Numbered from the stretch's first letter, positions 1 through 10,161 are shown. The stretch: DNA of 64,000 nt from Bacillota bacterium (GCA_023386315.1 JAEWJZ010000010.1:1-64000), one strand, 5' to 3'. The notes: a model not told the origin generated them from the sequence alone. A program made the numbers and translations.

Positions 1-127
1 TTCTGTTGCACTTTCCCTGGAGTCGCCTCCGCCAGACGTTATCTGGCATCCTGCCCTGTGAAGCCCGGACTTTCCTCACCTGCAGCCTTTCGGCTTTGCA
101 GCTGCGGCCATTTGTCTTACTCAAAAC
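1..127 (-). ncRNA. rnpB: RNase P RNA, 5' part (runs off the window)
   Basis: Read on the minus strand, this carries the typical 5' half of bacterial RNase P RNA: the block GAGGAAAGTCCGGGCTTC at about 72-89, followed by CAGGGCAGGATGCCAG and, near the window edge, AGTGCAACAGA. The RNA is the catalytic subunit that trims tRNA 5' leaders. The 3' half lies beyond base 1. The 5' end is inferred from a promoter at 134-162. The match to the conserved block is direct; the exact first base is an estimate. Confidence 0.93.
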
Positions 128-133
128 CATATA

Positions 134-162
134 ATCTTATCATAGTTCAAGACATTTGTAAA
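134..162 (-). promoter_or_regulatory. Promoter of rnpB
   Basis: The minus strand shows TTTACA (157-162), a 17-base spacer and TAAGAT (134-139), a sigma-A type promoter that places the start of the RNase P RNA near base 127. It sits between the end of the uridine-kinase-like gene and rnpB. Confidence 0.6.
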
Positions 163-188
163 GCCGCCTTTTCGTTGACATGATTTTT

Positions 189-1850
189 TTATACCTTAAA
201 GCAGCTTCCTCCAATAAATTCTCTCACTATGGAGTTGCGTGGAATGTCTTCACTGTTGACTCCCAGAAAATAATCCAGGAATTTTAAAAGCCGTTTTGCT
301 TCCATATATTCGGGTGATTCTCTGGGTATACCGAAAAGAAGCGGTTCCGCATACTGCTTTAAGACGGATAATTCATATACGGTAGCCGAATTAAACATCA
401 TATCAGCGGATTCCTGGAACGGAAAAATATAAGCTTCCTCTCCCTCTCTCACAGTCGGCCACATGCGTATGGTATCCTGGGCTGATGCACCTCTTGTTCT
501 GGCATCCCGCACCATACGTCTTATGAGACGGCAGTCGGTAGTGGGAATCCGGTTGTGTTCGTCAATGTTTAACTGGGTCAGCGCGCTGACGTAAACACGG
601 AATTTACTTTCTTTTGGAAGTGAATAGGATAATTTATCGTTCAGACAGTGAATCCCTTCTATTACCAGAATATCATCATTCCCAAGCTTTAAATAATCGC
701 CCCGATACTCCCGTTCTCCTGTTTTAAACTGGTACCTGGGCATTTCTACCGTTTCTCCGGCCAGAAGTGCCGTCATATCTTTATTAAACTGATCAATATC
801 CAGGCATTCCAAAACTTCATAATTATAGCTTCCGTCTGGATTTCTCGGACTGTTTACTCTGTTTACAAAATAATCATCGACTGCTATTGGGTGGGGGATC
901 ATCCCCTGAGCCTTCAGCTGTACCGATAATCTGTGGGAAAATGTTGTCTTTCCTGATGAGGATGGGCCTGCAATCATAACAAATTTTTTGCTGCGGTCAG
1001 CGCCGATCCTTGCTGCGATTTCAGCAATCTTTTTCTCCTGAAGCGCCTCCTGGATCAGGATCAGTTCATTGATATCTCCTGCAGCTATCACTTCATTTAA
1101 GGCTCCGACATGAGAAACATTGAGACGTTCCCCCCATTTTACACTTTCTTTTAATACCTGATAAAGCTTCTGCTTTTTTTCTGCTTCAAAAACAGGCACC
1201 TCCTGGGGATTCTCCTTTTGTGGAAGCATGAGCATAAATCCCTCATCGTAAGGAATGATATTAAAATATCGGATATATCCGGTATTCTGCACCATATAGC
1301 CGTAAAAATAATCTTCAAAACCGCCGATGCTGTATAAGTTTACACGGGATACCCTGCGGTAGCGGAAAAGCCGTTCTTTGTCATACATCCGGTGCTTGTG
1401 GAACAGTTCTATGGCATCATCCGTATTAACGCTTCGCTTCATGATGGGGATTTTCTGGTCAACATATTCTCTCATACGCGCCATCACACGGTTTAACAGT
1501 TCTTCTGTAAGCGGCGCTGTTCCATGAGGCTGAATGTAATAGCCTTTTCCCAGGGAAAAGTCCACCGTCACCTTTTCAATATTCTCTGATCCGGCCACAT
1601 CATAGAATGCTTTCAGCATAAGGAAAATCGCACTTCTGTGATAGGTCTGTATACCCGGCTGATCTCTTCCGGTAAAAAAATGAAGGCTGCAGTCAAACTG
1701 AACTGTCTTATGAAGTTCTCTTAACTTTCCGTTGATGCCTACCAGAAGGATCTCATCGTCATACTGTGGCTGATACTCCTTCGCTATATCCTGGTAAGTC
1801 GTGCCAATTGGGTATTCCCTCTTCGTTCCATCTATTGTTACAATCGCCAT
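189..1850 (-). CDS. Uridine kinase-like nucleoside kinase with TGS and ThrRS-like N-terminal domains
   Basis: This 553-residue protein has three parts. Residues 1-60 resemble a TGS domain, and about 65-200 resemble the threonyl-tRNA synthetase second additional domain. From about 280 there is a uridine kinase/phosphoribulokinase P-loop domain with the Walker A motif GPSSSGKTT. This long architecture is common in Clostridia and is usually annotated as nucleoside kinase; phosphorylation of uridine or cytidine with ATP or GTP is inferred from the family. The ATG follows AAGGAGG. It is the last gene of the leftward dgt-dnaG-rpoD-trmK-nif3 run, 11 bases after the Nif3-like gene. A tRNA- or nucleotide-sensing role for the N-terminal part is possible but untested. 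Confidence 0.88.
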   Translation of the reverse strand: MAIVTIDGTKREYPIGTTYQDIAKEYQPQYDDEILLVGINGKLRELHKTVQFDCSLHFFTGRDQPGIQTYHRSAIFLMLKAFYDVAGSENIEKVTVDFSLGKGYYIQPHGTAPLTEELLNRVMARMREYVDQKIPIMKRSVNTDDAIELFHKHRMYDKERLFRYRRVSRVNLYSIGGFEDYFYGYMVQNTGYIRYFNIIPYDEGFMLMLPQKENPQEVPVFEAEKKQKLYQVLKESVKWGERLNVSHVGALNEVIAAGDINELILIQEALQEKKIAEIAARIGADRSKKFVMIAGPSSSGKTTFSHRLSVQLKAQGMIPHPIAVDDYFVNRVNSPRNPDGSYNYEVLECLDIDQFNKDMTALLAGETVEMPRYQFKTGEREYRGDYLKLGNDDILVIEGIHCLNDKLSYSLPKESKFRVYVSALTQLNIDEHNRIPTTDCRLIRRMVRDARTRGASAQDTIRMWPTVREGEEAYIFPFQESADMMFNSATVYELSVLKQYAEPLLFGIPRESPEYMEAKRLLKFLDYFLGVNSEDIPRNSIVREFIGGSCFKV

Positions 1851-1861
1851 TCTTTTCCTCC

Positions 1862-2683
1862 TTATAAAAATGTCTCAGGAAATCTCACGTCCGCCTTATA
1901 AATCTCCAATTCCTCTCCCGCTTTTTTCTTCAGAAAATCTTCCATATAATCAAGGAAAAGATATTCCAGACCATAGTGACCTGCATCAATGACTGCCATA
2001 TGGTTTGCTGCCGCGTCAGTTCCGCTGTGATGTCCGATATCTCCTGTAATCAGTACTTCAACTCCCGCTTTCAGCGCAGGTTTTATCATGCTGGAGCCTG
2101 CGCCCGGACTGATTCCCACAAAAGTCACAGGTTCTTTTATATCCTGCTCACCGTATATGGTGACAAACGGAAGTCCGAACCTTTCCTTTACCAGTCCCGC
2201 CAGTTCCCTCACTGTCACAGGCTGTTCTAAATAACCGGTCTTTCCGATTCCATAGGCAGTCTCTGTTAAGCCTTCCGTGGTGTCTGACTTAACAGTTCCT
2301 TCTATTTCCAGAATCTCCGTTTGCGTTAATCCCAGTATGCCCGCAGCTGCATCCGCCATACATCCGGGAGCCGCATCAAAATTAGTATGCATGGCATAAC
2401 AGCAGATATCATTCTGTATCAGCTTTATCAGCCTCTCAGCAATAAAATCACTGTCATTAATCCGGTTTAAAGGCTTAAAAATTATGGGATGATGGGTTAA
2501 AAGAAGATCAGCCCCGCACTCCACCGCTTCTTCTATTACTCTCTCATCCCCATCCAGGGCGATATACACCTTTTTTATCTCTTTTTTGCTCCGCCCCACA
2601 AGAAGTCCCACGTTATCCCAGTCACAGGCACAGGCGGCAGGTGCCAGTTTTTCCAGTATTTCAATCAGTTTGCTGCATTGCAT
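1862..2683 (-). CDS. Nif3-like dinuclear metal-centre protein (YqfO family)
   Basis: This 273-residue protein belongs to the Nif3/YqfO family (GTP cyclohydrolase I type 2-like), which forms hexameric rings with a two-metal site. Metal-binding segments are visible as LLLTHHPIIF near residue 60 and the C-terminal ITGDIGHHS and AGHYGLE segments. Its physiological role is unsettled; proposed links include iron and nucleotide metabolism. The start overlaps the end of trmK by 23 bases and follows AAGGAGG, so the two are probably translationally coupled. The trmK-Nif3 pairing is widespread in Firmicutes. It is somewhat shorter than B. subtilis YqfO, which carries an inserted domain. Confidence 0.9.
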   Translation of the reverse strand: MQCSKLIEILEKLAPAACACDWDNVGLLVGRSKKEIKKVYIALDGDERVIEEAVECGADLLLTHHPIIFKPLNRINDSDFIAERLIKLIQNDICCYAMHTNFDAAPGCMADAAAGILGLTQTEILEIEGTVKSDTTEGLTETAYGIGKTGYLEQPVTVRELAGLVKERFGLPFVTIYGEQDIKEPVTFVGISPGAGSSMIKPALKAGVEVLITGDIGHHSGTDAAANHMAVIDAGHYGLEYLFLDYMEDFLKKKAGEELEIYKADVRFPETFL

Positions 2684-3371
2684 CTTGTGCCTCCTTATTC
2701 CACTTCAGTTCCAGTTCCAGTTCTCCGATTCTGCTTTCCGCATTTTTTGTTCCGCCTGACTTCAGAACGTTTAGAATCTGGCCAAGCTTCATCTGCTCTT
2801 TCTTTAAGTATTCCTTTAAAACCGGATCTCCTGACTTCAGCAAATCCCTGCCGTACCGATACTCCAGTTCCGGATTCTGACCACTTAAAACCGAAGATTC
2901 CCTGGTGACACCCATGACGGAATAATAATTACCGTCCTCTTTTATCATAGTCTCTCTTGCGATAGAAAATTCATGTTTGATCAGAAACTTACGCACTTTA
3001 TAAAGTTCAGAATGAGGTGACAGAACCCAGTATGAGATACTGTCCCATAAATGCCGCCCCTCTTCCAATATATGTATGATCAGTTCTCCGCCCATGCCGG
3101 CAATGACAACGCAGTCTGCCTGATTTTTCTCTAACTTTAAAAGTCCGTCGCTTAAACGGACTTCAACCAAATCTTCTAAGCCCGCCTCTTTTATGTGAGT
3201 CTGGGCCCTTAAAAGAGGCCCTTTTCTCACATCCATGGCAATGGCTGATTTTGCAATGCCTTCCTGCACTAAGTGAATCGGGATATAGCCATGATCAGTT
3301 CCTACATCAGCCACATGGCTGCCTTCTGGAACAAATGAAGCGATCACTCCCAAACGTTTTGATAATTTCAT
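2661..3371 (-). CDS. trmK: tRNA (adenine(22)-N1)-methyltransferase
   Basis: This 236-residue protein has the TrmK signature: a class I SAM-binding fold with ADVGTDHGYIPIHL near residue 20 and the VIAGMGGELI motif near residue 87. The family methylates N1 of adenosine 22 in tRNA. A GGAG site precedes the ATG. It lies 20 bases after rpoD and overlaps the Nif3-like gene, the standard Firmicute order rpoD-trmK-nif3. The C-terminal 60 residues form a charged helical tail typical of this family. Confidence 0.93.
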   Translation of the reverse strand: MKLSKRLGVIASFVPEGSHVADVGTDHGYIPIHLVQEGIAKSAIAMDVRKGPLLRAQTHIKEAGLEDLVEVRLSDGLLKLEKNQADCVVIAGMGGELIIHILEEGRHLWDSISYWVLSPHSELYKVRKFLIKHEFSIARETMIKEDGNYYSVMGVTRESSVLSGQNPELEYRYGRDLLKSGDPVLKEYLKKEQMKLGQILNVLKSGGTKNAESRIGELELELKWNKEAQDAMQQTD

Positions 3372-3391
3372 AGTAAACTCCGTTTTGTTTC

Positions 3392-4594
3392 TTAATCGTC
3401 CAGATAATCTTTCAGCTTTTTGCTTCTGCTGGGATGGCGCAGTTTTCGCAAAGCCTTCGCTTCAATTTGTCTGATCCGTTCTCTTGTAACATTAAATTCT
3501 TTTCCCACCTCTTCGAGAGTCCTGGGGCGCCCGTCGTTTAAACCAAACCGCAGCTTTAACACTTTCTGTTCCCGCTCTGTTAAGGTATCAAGCACCTCCA
3601 TGAGCTGTTCATGAAGCATGGTAAACGTAGCCGCGTCTGCAGGGACCGCCACCTGATCATCCTGAATAAAATCACCTAAATGGCTGTCCTCTTCCTCACC
3701 GATCGGCGTTTCCAGAGAAACCGGCTCCTGGGAAACTTTCATTATCTCCCGCACCCGCTCTACCTGCATATCTGCCCTTGCTGCAATCTCTTCCGGCACA
3801 GGTTCCCTGCCCAGTTCCTGCAAAAGCTGTCTGGATACACGTACCAGACGGTTAATGGTTTCCACCATATGAACAGGAATCCGGATTGTACGGGCCTGGT
3901 CTGCAATGGCACGGGTAATCGCCTGTCTGATCCACCAGGTCGCATAAGTGCTGAACTTATATCCTTTTCTGTAATCAAACTTTTCAACCGCCTTAATTAA
4001 CCCTAAGTTTCCTTCCTGTATCAGATCCAGAAACTGCATTCCCCGGCCGACATACCGCTTGGCAATGCTGACTACAAGGCGGAGATTGGCTTCTGTTAAT
4101 CTCTGCTTGGATTCTTCATCTCCCAGCTCAATCTTTTTAGCGAGCTCAATCTCATCCTCGCTGGAAAGAAGAGGGACTTTACCGATTTCCTTTAAATACA
4201 TGCGGACAGGATCTTCCACACTGACACCTTCAGGAACAGACAAATCGATGCTTTCCATATCGATTTCTTCCTCTTCCTCAATGTCCTCTTCCAGAAAAAG
4301 ATCTTCGTCTAAATCCAGTTCTTCCCCGCTGATGGAAAGCACGTCCACCTTGCTGCTCTCCAGAAAATCATAGATCTGATCCAAACGGTCGGAATCTAAA
4401 TTTTCTCCTGTAAAGAAATCAAGTATTTCCTGATTTTCCAGGACATTTCTCTTCTTTCTCGCTAATAAGAGGAGCTGATTTAACTTTTCCTCAAACGCCG
4501 CTGCTGACTCTTCCAGCCTGCTGCCAACCTGTTCCTCTTCTGTCTTTCCTGAACCCACCATCTTATCTGCTGTCTTCTTAACATTCTCGTCCAT
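3392..4594 (-). CDS. rpoD: RNA polymerase primary sigma factor (sigma-A/sigma-70)
   Basis: This protein of about 400 residues is the vegetative sigma factor. It has region 1.2 from [12 protein letters not shown], region 2 with [20 protein letters not shown] and the promoter-melting [10 protein letters not shown], region 3, and region 4 ending in the helix-turn-helix [21 protein letters not shown] long acidic stretch near residues 95-110 replaces part of region 1.1. The longest frame starts six codons upstream at a GTG, but the ATG at 4594 is preferred because a GGAAGG site lies about 10 bases before it. It sits between dnaG and trmK, the classical macromolecular-synthesis operon arrangement. 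Confidence 0.97.
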   Translation of the reverse strand: MDENVKKTADKMVGSGKTEEEQVGSRLEESAAAFEEKLNQLLLLARKKRNVLENQEILDFFTGENLDSDRLDQIYDFLESSKVDVLSISGEELDLDEDLFLEEDIEEEEEIDMESIDLSVPEGVSVEDPVRMYLKEIGKVPLLSSEDEIELAKKIELGDEESKQRLTEANLRLVVSIAKRYVGRGMQFLDLIQEGNLGLIKAVEKFDYRKGYKFSTYATWWIRQAITRAIADQARTIRIPVHMVETINRLVRVSRQLLQELGREPVPEEIAARADMQVERVREIMKVSQEPVSLETPIGEEEDSHLGDFIQDDQVAVPADAATFTMLHEQLMEVLDTLTEREQKVLKLRFGLNDGRPRTLEEVGKEFNVTRERIRQIEAKALRKLRHPSRSKKLKDYLDD

Positions 4595-4633
4595 GTTTTT
4601 CCATCCTTCCACAGCCTGCCTATAGTGTACACC

Positions 4634-6406
4634 CTAATCCAGCGAAATATTCAAATCCCTCAGCGCAGCCTGTTCCTTTATAATTCTTTGCAGTTCTTCT
4701 ATCCCTGCTGCATGACGGCTGGCATGATCCAGACTGTTTTTTTTCACTTTCATTATTGTTTCCGAAAACGCTTTTTTCTGTTCTTCATTATCAAGAGACT
4801 CTTTTAAGCTCGCATGGAAAAGACCTGCGACAGTCCGGTATTGATCCTCATCATCGATGAAATGATTTAAAATCTCGGCCGGATTCAGTGTTCCGGCAGC
4901 GTGTCCGTCAAAAACCATCTGTGCCACCTTATGATACAGTTCTTCTATAAAATCATCAGGAGTAATGACTCCTTTAATCTTATCAAATAGTACAGGATTT
5001 TCAATCAGCCAGGTTAACAAAAGCCTTTGAGACTGCATAACACCATCTTCTTTTTCTTTTTTGCGCTGATTCTTTCCGTTTTCCTCTTCTTCTCCCCTCA
5101 CGGAAGACCGGACCGGTCCCAGTGCAGCACCCAGCCGGTTCACCAGGCGCTTTAAATCCTGGTAATTAATGAAAAATTCTCTGGATACAGCCTCTAAATA
5201 GTTTTCCCTCTCAAGCGCTTCAGGAAATTCCAGAAGTTTCCTTGCCGTCTGATTGTAAAACTCTGTTTTCTGCTCCGGATCATCCATCTTATAATTTTTT
5301 TTCAAAACTTCAATTTCAAAGAGAAAACTGTTTCGCGCCTCTTCAATTCTCTTCCTGAATTCATCAGCTCCAAGATTCTTTATAAATTCATCCGGATCCT
5401 TATAGGGCTCCATGTTTAGAACGCGAATGGACATCCCCACTTCCCGTAAAATGGGAATCGCCCTCAGTGCAGCTTTCTGTCCGGCTCCGTCACTGTCATA
5501 GGTAAGGATTACTTTATCCGTATACCGTTTTAAAAGCTGGGCATGCTGGGTGGTAAATGCCGTTCCTAATGAAGCTACCGCATTGGTAAAACCGGCCTGG
5601 TGCATGGCGATCACATCCATATACCCTTCACAGATCAATATGTATTTTTCCCGTGACAGTCTGGCATAGTTCAGTCCGTATAAGTTTCTGCTTTTATCAA
5701 ACAGCTTTGTCTCCGGAGAATTTAAATATTTCGGTTCCCCGGCTCCCATGACTCTCCCGCCGAAACCGATGACCCGGTTATTCACATCCATAATGGGAAA
5801 CATTACCCGGTTCCAGAACTTATCATGACTTCCCTTTTCTTCAATTGTCACAAGTCCTGACTGCTTTAAAATAGTATCGTCATACCCTTTGCCTCTTAAA
5901 TAGCGGTATAGATCGTCACTGGTCTTATTGGAGTATCCAAGCCCGAAGCGGACTATGGTTTCATCACTCAGCTGTCTGTCCCTTAAATACCGGTAACCGG
6001 CTTCTCCCTGAGGATTCTTCAGCTGGTAATAAAAATAGCTGGCAGCCAGCTTGTTCATCTCCAGAAGAGAGGCCTTTAAATCTTCCTGCTCCCTCGCCTC
6101 TTTGCTGTATTCTTCAACCGGCAGTTTTACTCCCGCACGGTCTGCCAGCATCTTAAAGGCTTCTGAAAAGGAATAATTCTCATATTCCATAATAAAAGTA
6201 ATTACATTGCCGCCTGCACCGCACCCGAAGCAGTAATACATCTGTTTGGCCGGTGAAACGGAAAAGGAGGGAGACTTTTCGTTATGAAACGGGCATAAGC
6301 CAAAATAATTACTGCCCTTTTTCTGCAGTTTCACGTATCCTGATACGATATCCACAATGTCATTCCTCATCCGGACTTCTTCAATTATATCTTCCGAATA
6401 TCGCAT
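4634..6406 (-). CDS. dnaG: DNA primase
   Basis: This 590-residue primase makes RNA primers at the replication fork. The N-terminal CHC2 zinc finger uses C38, H41, C59 and C62. The TOPRIM catalytic core is visible from LICEGYMDVIAMHQAG (about 258-273) through the TYDSDGAG metal-binding motif. The C-terminal part should contact the DnaB helicase. The start has a strong AAAGGAGG site. It is 39 bases upstream of the sigma-factor start and downstream of dgt, so the three are probably co-transcribed. Confidence 0.97.
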   Translation of the reverse strand: MRYSEDIIEEVRMRNDIVDIVSGYVKLQKKGSNYFGLCPFHNEKSPSFSVSPAKQMYYCFGCGAGGNVITFIMEYENYSFSEAFKMLADRAGVKLPVEEYSKEAREQEDLKASLLEMNKLAASYFYYQLKNPQGEAGYRYLRDRQLSDETIVRFGLGYSNKTSDDLYRYLRGKGYDDTILKQSGLVTIEEKGSHDKFWNRVMFPIMDVNNRVIGFGGRVMGAGEPKYLNSPETKLFDKSRNLYGLNYARLSREKYILICEGYMDVIAMHQAGFTNAVASLGTAFTTQHAQLLKRYTDKVILTYDSDGAGQKAALRAIPILREVGMSIRVLNMEPYKDPDEFIKNLGADEFRKRIEEARNSFLFEIEVLKKNYKMDDPEQKTEFYNQTARKLLEFPEALERENYLEAVSREFFINYQDLKRLVNRLGAALGPVRSSVRGEEEENGKNQRKKEKEDGVMQSQRLLLTWLIENPVLFDKIKGVITPDDFIEELYHKVAQMVFDGHAAGTLNPAEILNHFIDDEDQYRTVAGLFHASLKESLDNEEQKKAFSETIMKVKKNSLDHASRHAAGIEELQRIIKEQAALRDLNISLD

Positions 6407-6456
6407 AAAGCCTTCTTCCTCCTTTCACAAAGATTCATGATAGAAATGCTTATTTG

Positions 6457-7467
6457 TCAAATTGCTTTCCATGCCTTTGGTACAAACAGTTCTTCAAACC
6501 GGTCAATGGCATAGCTGTCACTCATTCCGGCAATATAATCACAGACTGCCCGCTCTTTGCTTGCATCCCTTTTTTCCATCAGAAACCTGTATTCTTCCGG
6601 AAGCCTGTCCGGATGTTCCATATAATACTCAAAAAGCATGGCGATCATCTTCTGGGCTTTTCCTTCTTCTGCTTTCGGAATCTCATTCTTATAAACATGC
6701 TGAAACATCCAGGTTCTTAATCCCTGCATAGCGGCTTCCATATCAGGAGACATGATGATATCATTCTTCTCATAGCTGTTGTGAATGATATCATGAATGA
6801 GATTATTCAGCCTTTCCCTTACACTATGTCCTAAAATATCTGTATAGCAGGCAGGAAGGTCCTCTTCCACAAACATCTTTGCCCGGATTGCATCATCAAT
6901 GTCGTGGTTAATGTAGGCTATTTTATCAGACAGCCGGACAATCGCACCTTCTAAAGTTGCCGGATGTCCGCTGGTCCGGTGATTTAAAATTCCATCTCTC
7001 ACTTCCCATGTGAGATTTAAACCCATTCCGTCTTTTTCCAGGATTTCAACAACCCGCACGCTCTGTCTGTAATGGGCAAATCCCTGGGAACAGATCTCAT
7101 TGAGAACGGCTTCTCCGGAATGGCCAAACGGCGTATGTCCCAGATCATGCCCCAGAGCAATCGCCTCTGTCAGATCTTCATTCATACGAAGTGATTTGGC
7201 TATGGTTCTTGCGATCTGGGAAACTTCCAGCGTATGTGTGAGTCTTGTCCGGTAATGGTCACCTTCCGGTGCCAGAAACACCTGGGTCTTGTGTTTCAGC
7301 CTTCGAAATGCTTTACAGTGAATGATTCTGTCACGATCCCGCTGATATGCGGTGCGGATATCACAGGGTTCTTCTTCCCGTTCTCTGCCTCTGGTGTTCT
7401 TGCTAAAAGCAGCATAAGGGCTTAAATAAGCTTCCTCCCACTGTTCTGTGGATTCTCTGATATTCAT
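6457..7467 (-). CDS. dgt: dGTPase-like HD-domain triphosphohydrolase
   Basis: This 336-residue protein is a deoxyguanosinetriphosphate triphosphohydrolase-like HD enzyme. The metal ligands are H78 in RLTHTLEV and the H107-D108 pair in LGHDLGHTPFGH. The family cleaves dNTPs to nucleosides and tripolyphosphate, and in Firmicutes it often precedes dnaG. It appears to be the first gene of the leftward dgt-dnaG-rpoD operon: a promoter lies at 7498-7526 and there is a 50-base gap to dnaG. Substrate preference cannot be read from the sequence. Confidence 0.9.
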   Translation of the reverse strand: MNIRESTEQWEEAYLSPYAAFSKNTRGREREEEPCDIRTAYQRDRDRIIHCKAFRRLKHKTQVFLAPEGDHYRTRLTHTLEVSQIARTIAKSLRMNEDLTEAIALGHDLGHTPFGHSGEAVLNEICSQGFAHYRQSVRVVEILEKDGMGLNLTWEVRDGILNHRTSGHPATLEGAIVRLSDKIAYINHDIDDAIRAKMFVEEDLPACYTDILGHSVRERLNNLIHDIIHNSYEKNDIIMSPDMEAAMQGLRTWMFQHVYKNEIPKAEEGKAQKMIAMLFEYYMEHPDRLPEEYRFLMEKRDASKERAVCDYIAGMSDSYAIDRFEELFVPKAWKAI

Positions 7468-7497
7468 TCGATCACATCCTTCGCAAAGTTATGGTAC

Positions 7498-7526
7498 ATT
7501 ATATCATATTTTCAGTAATTTTAACA
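7498..7526 (-). promoter_or_regulatory. Promoter of the dgt-dnaG-rpoD operon
   Basis: On the minus strand a perfect TATAAT (7498-7503) lies 17 bases after TGTTAA (7521-7526). It is about 30 bases upstream of the dgt start. The -35 element is weak, so only the -10 is convincing. Confidence 0.5.
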
Positions 7527-7554
7527 CCCTATATTAAATTATTTGCATTACCCA

Positions 7555-8385
7555 TTACCTGGTGCCGCTGATATGCTTCCTGTACTCACTGGGAAGACAT
7601 CCATACCTCTTTTTAAACGCTTTGGCGAAAGCCCTGCTGTCTGGGAATCCATGTTTCATGGCAATTTCTCCAATTTCATGATCGGTTCCCATCAGTTCAC
7701 GTACTGCATACTTGACACGCAGGTCAATTAAAAAGGTGCGGTAATTGACCTGTGCATACTTCAAAAAGATCCTTGATAAGTAAGTGGGACTAAATCCAAA
7801 GCGCAATGCCACCGAATCCAGTTTTAAATCCTGATCATAATTCTCCCTCATGTACTGGGTTACATCTGAGAGCTTATCAAGCTGCTTTTTCTGGCGGATA
7901 ACCTCCTTATCCATATTTTCCGTTTTAAACTCCGTAACCAGCAGATATAAAAGCTGGTAAAACTGGCTTTTTACCTGAAAACTATAACCGTATTCCTGTT
8001 TTTCATATACGAAAAAAAGAGAAGTCACAAGATCCTTCAGCTTTCGGTTTGCCTCTTCTCCTTTTTTTTCGAAATTTACATAGGAATCTTCCCCCATGTA
8101 ATCTTCAAAGGTTTCTCCTGGAATCTGCACAACAATAGTAATATTGGGATTGGGGCACTCGATAGAATGAACTTCATTGGAATTGACAAGTACAAATTCA
8201 TCTCTGGTCAGCTTTAAATGAGTGTTATTAATGTAAAAATCAATTTCTCCCTCCAGTACCAGAAAAATCTCCACAGAATGGTGCCAGTGCTTTGTCACTT
8301 TATAGTTTCCTTCCCTGCCTTCAAAAATAAACAGCCGGAAGGGAAGGTCATTATTGGGAATGACCAGTTCATGCCTGATTTCCAT
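7555..8385 (-). CDS. AraC-family transcriptional regulator with cupin sensor
   Basis: This 276-residue regulator has an N-terminal cupin-like sensor (HWHHSVEIFLVLEGEIDFYI, about 29-48) and a C-terminal double helix-turn-helix of the AraC/XylS class (from about 180, including VALRFGFSPTYLSRIF and ending GCLPSEYRKH). Such proteins usually respond to a sugar or metabolite. The start was moved 13 codons inward because GGAGG lies seven bases before the ATG at 8385. It is flanked by dgt and the S8 protease with no adjoining sugar operon, so its target is unknown. Confidence 0.9.
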   Translation of the reverse strand: MEIRHELVIPNNDLPFRLFIFEGREGNYKVTKHWHHSVEIFLVLEGEIDFYINNTHLKLTRDEFVLVNSNEVHSIECPNPNITIVVQIPGETFEDYMGEDSYVNFEKKGEEANRKLKDLVTSLFFVYEKQEYGYSFQVKSQFYQLLYLLVTEFKTENMDKEVIRQKKQLDKLSDVTQYMRENYDQDLKLDSVALRFGFSPTYLSRIFLKYAQVNYRTFLIDLRVKYAVRELMGTDHEIGEIAMKHGFPDSRAFAKAFKKRYGCLPSEYRKHISGTR

Positions 8386-8457
8386 CTCACACCTCCAAAA
8401 TGTACTGTATCCATTATAGAACATTTCTGCCTGTTGTCCAATGGATTTTCTTCCGTT

Positions 8458-10161
8458 TTAAACAGGAAGGCTGTCGCTGACACATAAAACGCCATATCCC
8501 AGTTCAGGGTTGGGATACTGGGTAATACCGGGAAGCTTTCTTGTGCCGCGGATCAGATAAGCTTTTATTTTTTCCCCAAAAAGAAACGGATCTCTGCCAT
8601 CTACGATTCCCCACTGCATCAGAAGGGCTGCGCTTCCTGTTACGAAAGGCGTGGCAAAGGAGGTTCCTGTAACAGGATCGTACCCGCCTCCGGCATATGC
8701 CGCAATAATCCCTACTCCAGGTGCTGCCAGGTCAGGCTTTACTTGATTTGTTCTTCTTGTGTAACCTCTTCCTGAAAAATCAGCATAGGACTGATACGTA
8801 TCATCATAGGCTCCTACCGAAATAACCTTTGTTGCTGTTGACGGAATGGTCAGTGTGGTTTCAGGCGTTGCCCGCAAAAAGCGGGTGGACTGATTTAACA
8901 CGCTGGAAGAGGGAAGCCAAAGATCGTATTTTCCTTCTACAATCTGCCTTGGTGTCAGCCGGAATTTCCAGATTCCGCTGTCAATATACGTTTCAGCAGG
9001 AAGGAAGTCTAAGTAAATCTCCTGTGCCACACTGTATGGACCCGGTTTCCCATAATACAAAAGAATCTGGGTGTTACCGTACCTGATGGTCTGAGGTCCC
9101 AGTCTGCTGCTGATGGGACCAATTACTTCCCCGGACGGGGTGATAATGCTGATATCAAACAGATCTGCATAGGATTTCCAGAGCTGAACACTGAAGCCCT
9201 GCTGAAAGGCTCCCACGCTGAGTTCGATTTCCTGGGGACTTGCCATGGTTAAGGTACCGGATATATGTCCCCCGCCAACCCCCTCATTGCCCGTTCCAAC
9301 CACAATTACGGATTTTCCATAATTGGAGATATCATCGAGAAATGTTTCCAGCAGACTGGTTCCGTCATGGGATCCATAGGTATTGCCAAAGCTTAAATTA
9401 ATGGCAATTGGCATCTGTAATTCAACAGCTTCCTTCACAGCAAAATTAACTGCCCGCATAAGTTCTGTTGTTCTTGGAAAACCTCCTTCCTGAGGCACTC
9501 CAAGTTTCACCACTAAAAGAGGACTTTCATACGCAACGCCTCTGTACTGCCCCCGGTTCTCCCTTCCGTTTCCTGCCGCAATTGAGGCTACTGCAGTACC
9601 ATGGCCGCTGATATCAACAGACGGAACCAGCTTATTCGCCTCAATTCTGCTTCCTGTTGCCAGCGCTGCATCTATCTCTTCTTTCGTAAATACCCGGTTA
9701 AGCGTCTGATCCCATAACTTTAAAATCCGGGTTGTTCCGTCTGCATTACGGAAATCATCATGATAGTAATCAATCCCTGAATCAATGACAGCTACAATAA
9801 CGCCTTTCCCAGTCAGATTATTGGTCCCCTGTTGGACCAGATTGACACAAGAGGCCGATTTTGCCTGATTAACGGCAAAAAACAGCCTCTTTGGTTTCTC
9901 CACATATTCAATCTGGGGCAGATCACTTAACTGATCAATGTAAGACTCCGGTACATTTAAGATCGCGTACTCATTTATCATCTGCTCCACCCGGATTCCC
10001 ACCTGGGTAAGACCGCTGATATCCCCGGAATACTTTACAATTACATCCCACGTCTGTTCCTCTGGATTATATCCTACATTTAAATTACCTGATTTTTCCC
10101 GCTCCTCGGGAGTGGAACTGAGAGCGAGATTCAGCAGGTTCTCCAATTTCTGATCCTGCAT
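8458..10161 (-). CDS. S8 family subtilisin-like protease (Csp-like)
   Basis: This 567-residue serine protease has a complete triad: D127 in VIDSGIDYYHDDF, H187 in SGHGTAVAS and S501 in GTSFATPFVTG, with the oxyanion Asn at 292. There is no signal peptide. The first 95 residues look like a prodomain, and a long beta-rich insertion (about 300-440) separates H187 from S501. This layout resembles the clostridial CspA/B/C germination proteases, of which several copies occur in Lachnospiraceae. It lies 46 bases after a SpoIID-like gene, which fits a spore-related role, but activation of a germination hydrolase is only inferred. Confidence 0.87.
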   Translation of the reverse strand: MQDQKLENLLNLALSSTPEEREKSGNLNVGYNPEEQTWDVIVKYSGDISGLTQVGIRVEQMINEYAILNVPESYIDQLSDLPQIEYVEKPKRLFFAVNQAKSASCVNLVQQGTNNLTGKGVIVAVIDSGIDYYHDDFRNADGTTRILKLWDQTLNRVFTKEEIDAALATGSRIEANKLVPSVDISGHGTAVASIAAGNGRENRGQYRGVAYESPLLVVKLGVPQEGGFPRTTELMRAVNFAVKEAVELQMPIAINLSFGNTYGSHDGTSLLETFLDDISNYGKSVIVVGTGNEGVGGGHISGTLTMASPQEIELSVGAFQQGFSVQLWKSYADLFDISIITPSGEVIGPISSRLGPQTIRYGNTQILLYYGKPGPYSVAQEIYLDFLPAETYIDSGIWKFRLTPRQIVEGKYDLWLPSSSVLNQSTRFLRATPETTLTIPSTATKVISVGAYDDTYQSYADFSGRGYTRRTNQVKPDLAAPGVGIIAAYAGGGYDPVTGTSFATPFVTGSAALLMQWGIVDGRDPFLFGEKIKAYLIRGTRKLPGITQYPNPELGYGVLCVSDSLPV